Below are positions 1 to 6,479 of a stretch of DNA of 20,339 nt, one piece after another; positions within the stretch are counted from its first letter, which is position 1, and the number at the start of each line of letters is the position of its first letter. Origin of the DNA: Actinomycetes bacterium (GTDB lineage: Bacteria; Actinomycetota; Actinomycetes; Actinomycetales; Microbacteriaceae); NCBI GenBank assembly GCA_023450335.1, contig JAEXHA010000091.1:1-20339 (forward strand). The letters are read 5' to 3'. Both the position numbers and the translations under genes were made by a program. Below the pieces are notes generated by a model. The model saw only the letters and a list, made by a program, of their open reading frames with translations. It ran no database searches and had not been told where the DNA came from.

Positions 1-669
1 CAGGCCGGATGCCGCGGTCCAGTCGCCGCGCGCCGGTTCGCCTGCGCCGATGCCGGCATCGGCGAGCGCCACGCGCCACCCGCGCTCGCGCTCGGCCGCG
101 GCGTACGAGTCGGCGGGGCCCGCGATATGGGCGACCGACCGGTGACCGAGCGACAACAGATGCTCGACCGCGAGCCGGGCCCCCGCGGCGTGATCGGTCT
201 GCACCACCACGAACCGGTCGTCGACCGGCGAGTCCACGACGACGAGTGCGAGTCGCGACGGCACGTCGGCGGCACGGGCGGCCACGGTCGCCTCGTTGAG
301 CACGATGGCGCCGTCGACCCCCTGGTCGCGCAGGGTCGCGAAGCCCGAGGCCACGGCATCCACCCCCGCCGCCGTCACCACCGTCAGTGCGTAGCCGCGC
401 GCGGCGGCCGCATCGGCGATCGCCTGCAGCATGCGCGAGTTGCCCACCGTCGCGAGCGTCGAGACGACCAGGCCGATGGTGTCGGTGCGGCCGGTGCGCA
501 GTGCGCGCGCAGCGCGGTGGGGGCGGTAGTCGAGCTGTGCCATCGCCGCTTCCACGCGCCGGCGCGTGGCCGGGTCGACGCGCGGGCTGCCGTTGACCAC
601 GCGCGACACGGTCTGGCCCGACACGCCCGCCACCGCGGCCACATCCGCCATCGACACGCGCTGCTGCAT
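1..669 (-). CDS. LacI-family transcriptional regulator, 3' end cut by window edge
   Basis: The first 223 codons of a LacI/GalR-family repressor read leftwards and run off the window. Residues about 6-25 (SMADVAAVAGVSGQTVSRVV) form the classic N-terminal helix-turn-helix, followed by the hinge region (RPHRAARALRTGRT) and the start of the periplasmic-binding-protein-like effector domain (TIGLVVS, then GARLAVEHLLSLGHRSVAHIAG). The ATG at 669 is preceded by a good ribosome site (GGGAGAAG) a few bases upstream. It diverges from galT-galK, and a LacI-type palindrome lies between them, so it probably represses the gal genes and perhaps itself in response to galactose or a galactoside. That role is inferred from position. 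The ligand-binding part is incomplete here, so the effector cannot be read. Confidence 0.93.
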   Translation of the reverse strand, partial: MQQRVSMADVAAVAGVSGQTVSRVVNGSPRVDPATRRRVEAAMAQLDYRPHRAARALRTGRTDTIGLVVSTLATVGNSRMLQAIADAAAARGYALTVVTAAGVDAVASGFATLRDQGVDGAIVLNEATVAARAADVPSRLALVVVDSPVDDRFVVVQTDHAAGARLAVEHLLSLGHRSVAHIAGPADSYAAAERERGWRVALADAGIGAGEPARGDWTAASGL

Positions 670-683
670 ACGCTTCTCCCGTC

Positions 684-707
684 GACCCCGCTCCTGCGAA
701 CGGGGTC
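684..707 (-). other. Hairpin in the 5' leader of the gal-side lacI gene
   Basis: Arms GACCCCG (684-690) and CGGGGTC (701-707) pair perfectly over 7 bp around a 10-base loop, just upstream of the ribosome site of the leftward lacI gene. It would sit in that gene's mRNA leader. Its function is unknown and it may be chance in such GC-rich DNA. Confidence 0.35.
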
Positions 708-708
708 A

Positions 709-722
709 TGTTGACGATAACA
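709..722. promoter_or_regulatory. LacI-type operator between lacI and galT
   Basis: The 14-mer TGTTGACGATAACA is an imperfect palindrome (10 of 14 positions symmetric) centred on CG, with outer half-sites TGTT/AACA. This is the architecture of LacI/GalR-family operators. It lies in the short gap between the divergent lacI and galT genes and covers the -35 hexamer of the galT promoter, so a bound repressor would block RNA polymerase. Assignment to the adjacent regulator is inference from position and motif type. Confidence 0.65.
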
Positions 723-739
723 CAGCAGTGGCGTAGCGT
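711..739 (+). promoter_or_regulatory. galT promoter, leaderless geometry
   Basis: A -35 hexamer TTGACG (711-716), a 17-bp spacer and a -10 hexamer TAGCGT (734-739) precede the galT GTG by 6 bases. Transcription would start at or next to the start codon, giving a leaderless mRNA. No Shine-Dalgarno sequence is visible, which agrees with this. Confidence 0.65.
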
Positions 740-745
740 GTTGAC

Positions 746-1912
746 GTGAACATTGCGGAGAACGACCCTCAGACCCTGGGCGCCGGCGTCGTCAAGCGCA
801 CCGCGCGGTTGGCCGACGGTCGCGAGCTGATCTACTTCGACGACCCCGACACGACGCTCGGCGCGACCCGCGCCGTCGACACCCGCGACCTCGACCCCCG
901 GCCCGCCACGGCGACGATGCGGCAGGACATCCTCACCGGCGACTGGATCTCGGTCGCCGCCGCGCGCCAGAACCGCGCATTCCTGCCGCCGGCCGAGCTC
1001 GACCCGCTCGCCCCGCAGACCCCGACCAATCCGTCCGAGATCCCGTCGCAGTACGACGTCGCGGTGTTCGAGAACCGGTCGCCGTCATTCGGCCCCGCCC
1101 TCGCGGCCGCGACCGGCGACGCCCCCAAGGCCGCCGACCCGCCCCGCGGCATCGAAGACCTCGAGCACCTGGGACTCGGCCGCACCCGCACGAGCGTCGG
1201 CCGGTGCGAGGTCGTGTGCTTCTCACCGGACCGCACCGGCTCGTTCGGCACCCAGACGGTGACCCGCGCCCGCACGGTCATCGAGGCGTGGGCCGATCGC
1301 ACCGCGGCACTGTCGGCACTGCCGGGTGTGCAGCAGGTGTTCCCGTTCGAGAACCGCGGTGAGGCCATCGGCGTCACGCTGCAGCACCCGCACGGGCAGA
1401 TCTACTCGTACCCCTACATCACCCCGCGCACGACCCGACTGCTCGATTCCGTCGATCGCACCGCACCCGATCTGTTCGCCCGCATCCTCGAGTTCGAGCA
1501 GGCAGGACCCCGCGTGCTGCTGCGCGGCGAGCACTGGACGGCCTTCGTGCCCTTCGCCGCCCGCTGGCCGATCGAGGTGCACGCGCTCCCCCACCGCCAG
1601 GTCGCCGACTTCGCCGAGCTCTCGGCCGAAGAGCGTGACGAGCTGGCGCCGTTCTATCTGCGGCTGCTGCGCGGCATCGACACCCTGTACGACACCCCGA
1701 CGCCGTACATCGCCGCGTGGCACCAGGCGCCCGTGCACGCCGGCCGCGACACCGTGCGCCTGAATCTGCAGATCACGAGCCCCCGCCGTGCCGCCGACAA
1801 GCTCAAGTACCTCGCCGGCTCCGAAGCCGCGATGGGCGCGTGGATCGGCGACATCCCGCCGGAGGACGCCGCCGAACGGCTCCGCGCCGCGATCGAAGGG
1901 ATCGAACTGTGA
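746..1912 (+). CDS. galT: Galactose-1-phosphate uridylyltransferase
   Basis: A 388-residue GalT of the HIT superfamily. It exchanges UMP between UDP-glucose and galactose-1-phosphate in the Leloir pathway, in the cytoplasm. The diagnostic active-site motif HPHGQ is at residues 214-218; the second His (H216) is expected to carry the uridylyl group. Upstream of it are VFENRSPSFGP and VFPFENRGEAIG, and near the C-terminus YIAAWHQAP, all typical of GalT. The GTG start is chosen because a promoter places the transcription start there and no ribosome site is seen. The stop overlaps the galK start (GTGA), indicating a translationally coupled galTK operon, probably repressed by the divergent LacI protein. 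Confidence 0.95.
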   Translation: MNIAENDPQTLGAGVVKRTARLADGRELIYFDDPDTTLGATRAVDTRDLDPRPATATMRQDILTGDWISVAAARQNRAFLPPAELDPLAPQTPTNPSEIPSQYDVAVFENRSPSFGPALAAATGDAPKAADPPRGIEDLEHLGLGRTRTSVGRCEVVCFSPDRTGSFGTQTVTRARTVIEAWADRTAALSALPGVQQVFPFENRGEAIGVTLQHPHGQIYSYPYITPRTTRLLDSVDRTAPDLFARILEFEQAGPRVLLRGEHWTAFVPFAARWPIEVHALPHRQVADFAELSAEERDELAPFYLRLLRGIDTLYDTPTPYIAAWHQAPVHAGRDTVRLNLQITSPRRAADKLKYLAGSEAAMGAWIGDIPPEDAAERLRAAIEGIEL

Positions 1913-3081
1913 GCGCCGCCACGCAGGCAACGGCTCTCTTCCGCGAACTGACCGGCGCCGCGCCCGACGGCACCTGGTCGGCCCCCGGCCGGGTGAACCT
2001 CATCGGAGAGCACACCGACTACAACGACGGGTTCGTCTTCCCCTTCGCGATCCAGCAGCGCACCCACGTGGCGCTCGGGCGTCGTGCCGACGGCCGCATC
2101 CGCGTCGTCTCCACCTTCGACCCTGTGCCGGTCGAGGTGGCCCTCGCCGACCTCGACGCGCTGTTCCCGGCCCGCCGCGACGACATCGTCGAGTGGGCCC
2201 GCTATCCCCTCGGCGTCGCGTGGGCGCTTCTGCAGGCCGCGACACCGGCGGCGGCCACCGGCCTCGACCTCGCGTTCGCGTCCGATGTGCCCGTCGGCGC
2301 CGGGCTCTCGTCCTCGGCGGCGATCGAGGGCGCCACTGCCTCGGCGCTGAACGATGTCTGGGGCCTGGGCCTGGACCGCATCGCCCTCGCCCGCGCCGGC
2401 CGCCGCGCCGAGAACGAAGCCGTCGGAGCCCCCACCGGGATCATGGACCAGATGGCAGCCATGCTCGGCGAAGCCGATGCCGGCATCTTCCTCGACTGCC
2501 GCTCGCTCGACGCCCGGGTCATCGATCTCGGCTTCGCCGCCGCGGGTCTCGAACTGCTTGTCATGGACACGGGCGTGAAGCACGCCCACTCCACCGGGGG
2601 TTACGGCGAGCGCCGCGCGGCCTGCGAGCGCGGTGCCGAGATCATGGGCGTGCCATCGCTGCGCGATGTCACGGTCGCCGATCTCGCCCGCGCCGAACAG
2701 CTCATGGACGACGTGACCTTCCGGCGTGTGCGGCACGTGGTCACCGAGAACCAGCGCGTTCTGGACACCGTCCGCACGCTGCGCGAGCAGGGTCCGACCG
2801 CCATCGGCGACCTGCTCGTCGCCTCGCACGTGTCGATGCGCGACGACTTCGAGATCTCGGTACCCGAGTTGGATACGGCCGTCGAGGCGGCGCGGGACGC
2901 CGGAGCCGTGGGAGCCAGGATGACCGGCGGCGGCTTCGGTGGCGCTGCGATCGCGCTGGTCGCGCACGAGGCCGTCGCCCAGGTGACCGACGCCGTCACC
3001 GCCGCGTTCGCGGCCGCCGGTTTCGCGGCGCCGACGATCTTCGCGGTGCACCCCTCCGTGGGAGCCGGGCGCGACGCCTGA
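1909..3081 (+). CDS. galK: Galactokinase
   Basis: A 390-residue GHMP-family galactokinase that phosphorylates alpha-D-galactose at C1 with ATP, providing the substrate for GalT. The galactokinase signature (G27-RVNLIGEHTDYNDG) binds the sugar. The ATP-binding glycine/serine loop PVGAGLSSSAA is near residues 128-138, the catalytic-base Asp is D180 in GIMDQM, and the C-terminal GHMP motif MTGGGFGGAAIALV begins near residue 338. The frame is open further upstream inside galT, but the GTG at 1909, overlapping the galT stop as GTGA, gives the expected N-terminus and length. A purine-rich stretch (GAAGGG) about 8 bases upstream can serve as ribosome site. It completes the gal operon; no galE or galactose transporter is visible here. 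Confidence 0.96.
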   Translation: MSAATQATALFRELTGAAPDGTWSAPGRVNLIGEHTDYNDGFVFPFAIQQRTHVALGRRADGRIRVVSTFDPVPVEVALADLDALFPARRDDIVEWARYPLGVAWALLQAATPAAATGLDLAFASDVPVGAGLSSSAAIEGATASALNDVWGLGLDRIALARAGRRAENEAVGAPTGIMDQMAAMLGEADAGIFLDCRSLDARVIDLGFAAAGLELLVMDTGVKHAHSTGGYGERRAACERGAEIMGVPSLRDVTVADLARAEQLMDDVTFRRVRHVVTENQRVLDTVRTLREQGPTAIGDLLVASHVSMRDDFEISVPELDTAVEAARDAGAVGARMTGGGFGGAAIALVAHEAVAQVTDAVTAAFAAAGFAAPTIFAVHPSVGAGRDA

Positions 3082-3165
3082 CCTCCGGCATCCACCGGCC
3101 GCCCCTTCCGATGACCGGGGCCGCGGGCCTACCTTCGAAGTGAGCCGCGGCATCGGTCCGTGGCC

Positions 3166-3173
3166 GGAAGGAG
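3166..3173 (+). promoter_or_regulatory. Ribosome binding site fixing the hydrolase start
   Basis: GGAAGGAG lies 5 bases before a GTG at 3179. An in-frame start upstream at 3140 has no such site, so this decides the start of the following gene. Confidence 0.75.
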
Positions 3174-3178
3174 CGACC

Positions 3179-4024
3179 GTGGCGCACATCACCGTGGCGA
3201 CCGAGAACTCGGCCGACATCGACATCTTCTACACCGACCAGGGGCCGGCGGGCGGCCAGCCCGTGGTGCTTATCCACGGCTTCCCGCTGAACGGCGAGTC
3301 GTGGGGCAAGCAGCAGGCCGCAGTGCTGGATGCCGGATACCGCGTCATCGCGTACGACCGGCGCGGGTTCGGCGCGTCGAGCAAGGCCGGGTCGGGCTAC
3401 GACTACGACACCTTCGCCGCCGACCTGCACGCGCTGATGGAAGACCTCGACCTCCACGACGCCGTGCTCGTCGGGTTCTCGATGGGCACGGGCGAGATCG
3501 CGCGGTACCTCTCGCGATACGGCAGCGCCCGCGTCGCCAAGGCCGCGTTCCTCGGGTCGCTCGAGCCCTACCTGCTCGTCACCGATGACAACCCCGACGG
3601 CGCCGGGCCGCAGGACTTCTTCGACGGCATCGCGCAGGCGGTGCGCGACGACCGCTACGCGTTCATCACCGGGTTCTTCCGAGATTTCTACGACCTCGAC
3701 GAGAACCTCGGCACCCGCATCTCGCAGGAGGCGCTGGATGCCAGCGTCGCCGTCGCGGCGCAGGCCGGCAATGTCGCCATCGCGGCGGCACCGCTGACCT
3801 GGCCGACGGACTTCCGCGACGACATCCCGGCGATCGACGTGCCGACGCTGATCCTGCACGGCACCGCCGACAACATCCTGCCGATCGACAAGACCGCGCG
3901 GAAGTTCAAGGACCTCGTCTCCGCCGACGTCACCTACGTCGAGATCGACGGAGCCCCGCACGGCCTGCTATGGACGCACGGCGCCGAGGTCAACGAGGCG
4001 TTGCTCGACTTCCTCGAGGCGTGA
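3179..4024 (+). CDS. Alpha/beta hydrolase, non-heme haloperoxidase/arylesterase type
   Basis: A 281-residue cytoplasmic alpha/beta hydrolase without a signal peptide. The oxyanion-hole region is LIHGFPLNGESW, the nucleophile elbow is GFSMG (Ser101), the acid is Asp231 in HGTADNILP, and His261 in GAPHGLLWTH completes the triad. YDRRGFGASSK before the nucleophile and the total length match the cofactor-free chloroperoxidase/arylesterase branch. Members hydrolyse small esters and can make peracids; the natural substrate cannot be read from sequence. The gene follows galK after a gap of 97 bases with its own ribosome site. A weak TACCTT (3130-3135) could be a -10 element. No functional link to gal is evident. 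Confidence 0.88.
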   Translation: MAHITVATENSADIDIFYTDQGPAGGQPVVLIHGFPLNGESWGKQQAAVLDAGYRVIAYDRRGFGASSKAGSGYDYDTFAADLHALMEDLDLHDAVLVGFSMGTGEIARYLSRYGSARVAKAAFLGSLEPYLLVTDDNPDGAGPQDFFDGIAQAVRDDRYAFITGFFRDFYDLDENLGTRISQEALDASVAVAAQAGNVAIAAAPLTWPTDFRDDIPAIDVPTLILHGTADNILPIDKTARKFKDLVSADVTYVEIDGAPHGLLWTHGAEVNEALLDFLEA

Positions 4025-4037
4025 GCCCGTCGGCCGC

Positions 4038-4057
4038 ACCCATTTCGACGAATGGGT
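4038..4057 (+). terminator. Weak hairpin after the hydrolase gene
   Basis: ACCCATT (4038-4044) and AATGGGT (4051-4057) pair over 7 bp with a 6-base loop, just 3' of the hydrolase stop. There is no T tract after it, so a terminator role is only a suggestion. Confidence 0.3.
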
Positions 4058-4060
4058 TGA

Positions 4061-4102
4061 CACCAAAAACACAACTATCGGACTCTAGTTGTGTTTTTGG
4101 TG
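4061..4102. repeat. 17-bp perfect inverted repeat, likely operator of the HTH gene
   Basis: CACCAAAAACACAACTA (4061-4077) is repeated as its exact reverse complement at 4086-4102, separated by 8 bases. The arms are strikingly A/T-rich for this window. The right arm overlaps the candidate -35 region of the following HTH gene, as expected of an autoregulatory operator for a small DNA-binding protein. No T tract follows the right arm, so it is a poor match to an intrinsic terminator. It could instead be the end of a small mobile element. Confidence 0.6.
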
Positions 4103-4117
4103 GATAGGGCAGAGAAT
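4089..4117 (+). promoter_or_regulatory. Candidate promoter of the HTH gene
   Basis: TTGTGT (4089-4094), a 17-bp spacer and GAGAAT (4112-4117) end 6 bases before the ATG at 4124, the same leaderless spacing seen at galT and tetR. A consensus TTGACA also occurs at 4057-4062 but lacks a good -10 at a standard distance. Modest matches, so moderate confidence. Confidence 0.35.
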
Positions 4118-4123
4118 GCTCTC

Positions 4124-4636
4124 ATGAGAAGCGCCTTCGACGATTTGATCGCAGAGATGGACAGTGACCAGCTCCTGACTACTGGCGAGGCCGCAACGCT
4201 CCTGGGGGTCTCACGCCAGCACATTGTGAATCTCGTCGAGCGCGGTGAGCTTCCTGCCACGAGGGTGGGCACTCATCGACGAATCCGCCGGGGCGACCTC
4301 CTGTCAATCCGCCGCGGGTCAAGTCGACCGACCAGAGACCAAGAGCGCAGCCTTTGGCTGGGGACCGCGGTCGCCGGTGAGTTCGTGCGCGACCCAGAAC
4401 GAGTACGATCACTTGGGCTGGCCGCGCTCGACTCGGGAAGGCTCCGATCCAACCGTTGGACAGAAGAGTGGCGCACCCTGCTGGGCGGCCCTTCAATCGC
4501 GGTCATCCGCGCTCTCACCTCTGACACGGTGTCTGCGCGTGAACTCAGACAAAATTCGCCCTTCGGCGGCGTTCTATCCGAATCCGACCGGCAGTCGATC
4601 TTGGACTCCTTTCGGAGAGCACGGCACCAGGCATGA
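4124..4636 (+). CDS. Excisionase-type HTH DNA-binding protein, antitoxin-like
   Basis: A 170-residue protein. Residues about 19-65 carry a MerR/excisionase-type helix-turn-helix: LLTTGEAATLLGVSRQHIVNLVERGELPATRVGTHRRIRRGDL. The C-terminal 100 residues are charged, without membrane segments, and end in a helical segment (LSESDRQSILDSFRRARHQA). The start is set at the ATG; a GTG 33 bases upstream lies inside the inverted repeat and is less likely. Its stop overlaps the ATG of the next gene (ATGA), so the two are coupled. From established knowledge, such HTH genes are often paired with a nucleotidyltransferase-like partner as putative toxin-antitoxin modules, the HTH protein acting as autorepressor/antitoxin. 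Codon use is clearly less GC-biased than in neighbouring genes, suggesting horizontal transfer. Confidence 0.75.
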   Translation: MRSAFDDLIAEMDSDQLLTTGEAATLLGVSRQHIVNLVERGELPATRVGTHRRIRRGDLLSIRRGSSRPTRDQERSLWLGTAVAGEFVRDPERVRSLGLAALDSGRLRSNRWTEEWRTLLGGPSIAVIRALTSDTVSARELRQNSPFGGVLSESDRQSILDSFRRARHQA

Positions 4637-5080
4637 GGCGCGCTGACTTGGCGCATGTGTTGCGGGCCGCGTCACGAATCACCGACCAGCCGATGCTGGT
4701 CATCGGGAGTCAGGCCATACACGGCGGGATAGACGAAGCAAGACTGCCGAAACTCACGATGCTCTCACGCGAGGTCGATATCGCGTTCTGGGACGACCCC
4801 CGACGAGACCTTCGCTGATCGAGTCGATGGCGCCATCGGCGAGATGTCCGCGTTTGATCAGTCGTTCGGGTACTACGCACAAGGCGTCAGCGTGTCGACC
4901 GCCGTCTTGCCAGCCGGCTGGAGAACACGCGTCATTCCGTTCGAATCGCCCTTGGCGGAGGGCGCACTAGCCGTCTGCCTGGAGCCGCATGACCTGGCTC
5001 TGTCCAAGCTGGCCGCACAACGACAGAAAGACACTGAGTTCGTCGCGGCACTCATCCATGCCGAACTGCTCGATATCGGA
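4633..5080 (+). pseudogene. Nucleotidyltransferase-like (DUF6036-type) toxin-like gene, frameshifted and 3'-truncated
   Basis: The first frame begins at an ATG overlapping the HTH gene stop and reads MRRADLAHVLRAASRITDQPMLVIGSQAIHGG...SREVDIAFWDDP, then stops at 4816-4818. G25-S26 and the acidic D49 resemble the GS...D core of polymerase-beta-fold nucleotidyltransferases. Removing one C from the five-C run at 4797-4801 joins it smoothly to the next frame (DDPDETFADRVDGAIGEMSAFDQSFGYYAQGVSVSTAVLPAGWRTRVIPF...EPHDLALSKLAAQRQKDTEFVAALIHAELLDI), which looks like the rest of a DUF6036-type protein. After about 5077 the similarity I can recognise ends; the frame runs on to a stop at 5176 as out-of-frame reading of the next gene. 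So the copy has a frameshift and a lost C-terminus. Family assignment is from memory of the motif pattern. Confidence 0.72.
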
Positions 5081-5088
5081 CCCTCGGG

Positions 5089-5430
5089 ATGTCGCGCCAG
5101 GCCGCCCAGCAGCGGTTCGGCGACGCCCCCCGGGTCGACGAACCGGTGGACTCCGAACGGTGGCTCGGGCCGGTGACGGCCTTCGACGAGATGGCCGAGC
5201 TCGAGCTCGCCGGGCGCGAAGGGTGGCACACGATCGAGGCGGGCATGCTGTCGCATCGCGTGGTGCGCAGCGATACCCAGTGGGAACACCGGCGCATCTT
5301 CTGGCGCGCATCACTCGCGAGCGAACAAGCCCAGGGCTGGCAGGTCGGCTGCCGGGCGTTCCCGTGGATCTACCTCGTGCGCGACACCGGAAGAGCTGTG
5401 GATGCCGGGGCTGCGGCACCCCAGCCCTGA
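5089..5430 (+). CDS. Small hypothetical protein (113 aa)
   Basis: I do not recognise this protein. It is hydrophilic, with no signal peptide or membrane segment. It begins MSRQAAQQRFGDAPRVDEPVDSERW, has an acidic helix-like stretch (VTAFDEMAELELAGREGWH), and ends in a tryptophan-rich half (WEHRRIFWRAS, GWQVGCRAFPWIYL). Strong G/C third-position bias shows it is a real resident gene, unlike the island on its left. No clear ribosome site or promoter precedes the ATG at 5089. The recognisable part of the degraded nucleotidyltransferase gene ends about 10 bases upstream, so the island may have displaced this gene's original promoter. Its stop abuts the stop of the convergent LLM oxidoreductase gene. 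Confidence 0.7.
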   Translation: MSRQAAQQRFGDAPRVDEPVDSERWLGPVTAFDEMAELELAGREGWHTIEAGMLSHRVVRSDTQWEHRRIFWRASLASEQAQGWQVGCRAFPWIYLVRDTGRAVDAGAAAPQP

Positions 5431-6417
5431 TCAGCTGAGCGCGGGGATGACCTCACGCTCGAACAGCTCGATGCCCGAGGTGTCGTATGCCGCCTCGGGG
5501 AAGTAGTGGATCGCGTAGCCGAGCCCGTGCTCGGCCTTGCGCGCGAGCTTTTCGACCACCTGCTCGACCGACCCGTACCCATCCGAACGGCGGATGCCGG
5601 CCTCGATACGATCGGCGTGCTCGTCGCCGACGTGCGGGCGCACCCGCGCGATGACGGTGGCGAGCCGCTCTTCGGCCTCGGCCTCGGTCGCACCCACGAT
5701 CGTGTCGAAGTTCGACGAGCGGGTGATCTCGGAGAAGTCACGCCCGAGCGCGTCGCAGTGCCCGCGCAGCACGTCGCTCTTGTGGTCGAACTCCTCGAGC
5801 GTTCCGGTGAAGTTCGTGTACGTCGCGTATTTCGCCGCGATCTTGAGCGTCACCTTCTCGCCCGCGCCGGCGACCCACATCGGGATGCCGCCGTCCTGCA
5901 GCGGCTGCGGCTGCACGATCGCACCGTCGACCCGGTAGTACTTCCCGTCGAGGGTCGCCCGCCCGGTCGTCCACGCCTGACGCATGATCTCGACGCCCTC
6001 GCGCAGCATCTTCAGCCGCTCCGGCGCCTCGGGGAACCCGTAGCCGTACGCCTCCCACTCGTGCTCGTACCAGCCGGCGCCGATGCCCATCTCGGCCCGG
6101 CCGCCCGAGATCACATCGACGGTCGCGGCGACCTTGGCGAGGTAGGCGGGGTTGCGGTACCCCATGCACGTGCACATCTGCCCGAGGCGGATGCGGCTGG
6201 TCGATGCGGCGAACGCGGCCATGAGCGTCCACGCCTCGTGCGTCGCCTCGTGCGAGGGAACCGGCGTCGTGTGGAAGTGGTCGTACACCCACAGCGACTC
6301 CCAGGGCCCGGCGTCGGCCCGCCCGGCCAAGGAGGACATCGCCTGCCATTGGTCCACGGGGTCGATCCCGACCAGGTCGAAACGCCAGCCTTGGGGAATG
6401 AAGGTTCCGAATCGCAT
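5431..6417 (-). CDS. LLM-class F420-dependent oxidoreductase
   Basis: A 328-residue luciferase-like monooxygenase-fold (TIM-barrel) protein. It starts MRFGTFIPQGWRFDL. The core shows WVYDHFHTTP, RIRLGQMCTCMGYRNPAYLAKVAATVDVISGGRAEMGIGAGWYEHEWEAYGYGFP and IPMWVAGAGEKVTLKIAAKYA, typical of the actinobacterial F420-dependent branch (resembling what databases call the Rv1855c family). Such enzymes use reduced coenzyme F420 or flavin; the substrate is not predictable. There is no Shine-Dalgarno sequence; a TAGGCT 7 bases before the ATG suggests a leaderless transcript. It is monocistronic, convergent with the small gene on its left and downstream of the beta-glucosidase gene on the same strand, separated by a strong hairpin. 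Confidence 0.9.
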   Translation of the reverse strand: MRFGTFIPQGWRFDLVGIDPVDQWQAMSSLAGRADAGPWESLWVYDHFHTTPVPSHEATHEAWTLMAAFAASTSRIRLGQMCTCMGYRNPAYLAKVAATVDVISGGRAEMGIGAGWYEHEWEAYGYGFPEAPERLKMLREGVEIMRQAWTTGRATLDGKYYRVDGAIVQPQPLQDGGIPMWVAGAGEKVTLKIAAKYATYTNFTGTLEEFDHKSDVLRGHCDALGRDFSEITRSSNFDTIVGATEAEAEERLATVIARVRPHVGDEHADRIEAGIRRSDGYGSVEQVVEKLARKAEHGLGYAIHYFPEAAYDTSGIELFEREVIPALS

Positions 6418-6424
6418 GTAGGCC

Positions 6425-6430
6425 AGCCTA
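6425..6430 (-). promoter_or_regulatory. -10 element of the LLM oxidoreductase gene
   Basis: On the minus strand TAGGCT (TANNNT type) ends 7 bases before the ATG, the leaderless arrangement. No convincing -35 is seen. The same hexamer at the same distance (6 bases) precedes the lipoate ligase gene. Confidence 0.4.
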
Positions 6431-6434
6431 TGTT

Positions 6435-6468
6435 CCGGCCGGTCGGTCGCGCATACCCGACCGGCCGG
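6435..6468 (-). terminator. Hairpin between the beta-glucosidase and LLM genes
   Basis: CCGGCCGGTCGG (6435-6446) and CCGACCGGCCGG (6457-6468) are exact reverse complements, giving a 12-bp GC stem with a 10-base loop. It lies 11 bases after the beta-glucosidase stop (leftward). No U tract follows, but T-less GC hairpins commonly serve as terminators in actinobacteria. It also lies directly upstream of the LLM gene's -10, so an operator role is possible. Confidence 0.5.
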
Positions 6469-6479
6469 GCATCGAAGCG

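Noticed and set aside
127..714. Rightward open frame opposite the first lacI gene
   Set aside because: The leftward frame has an unmistakable LacI helix-turn-helix and a ribosome site; the rightward frame is its complement.
1654..3225. Long open frame antisense to galK (523 codons)
   Set aside because: It is the shadow of the GC-biased galK frame: Gly/Arg/Asp-rich composition, no family motifs, and the sense frame carries all galactokinase signatures.
4061..4102. Reading the 17-bp inverted repeat as an intrinsic terminator
   Set aside because: The stem is A/T-rich and the T run lies within the right arm, followed by GGATAGGG rather than a T tract; the position at a promoter fits an operator better.
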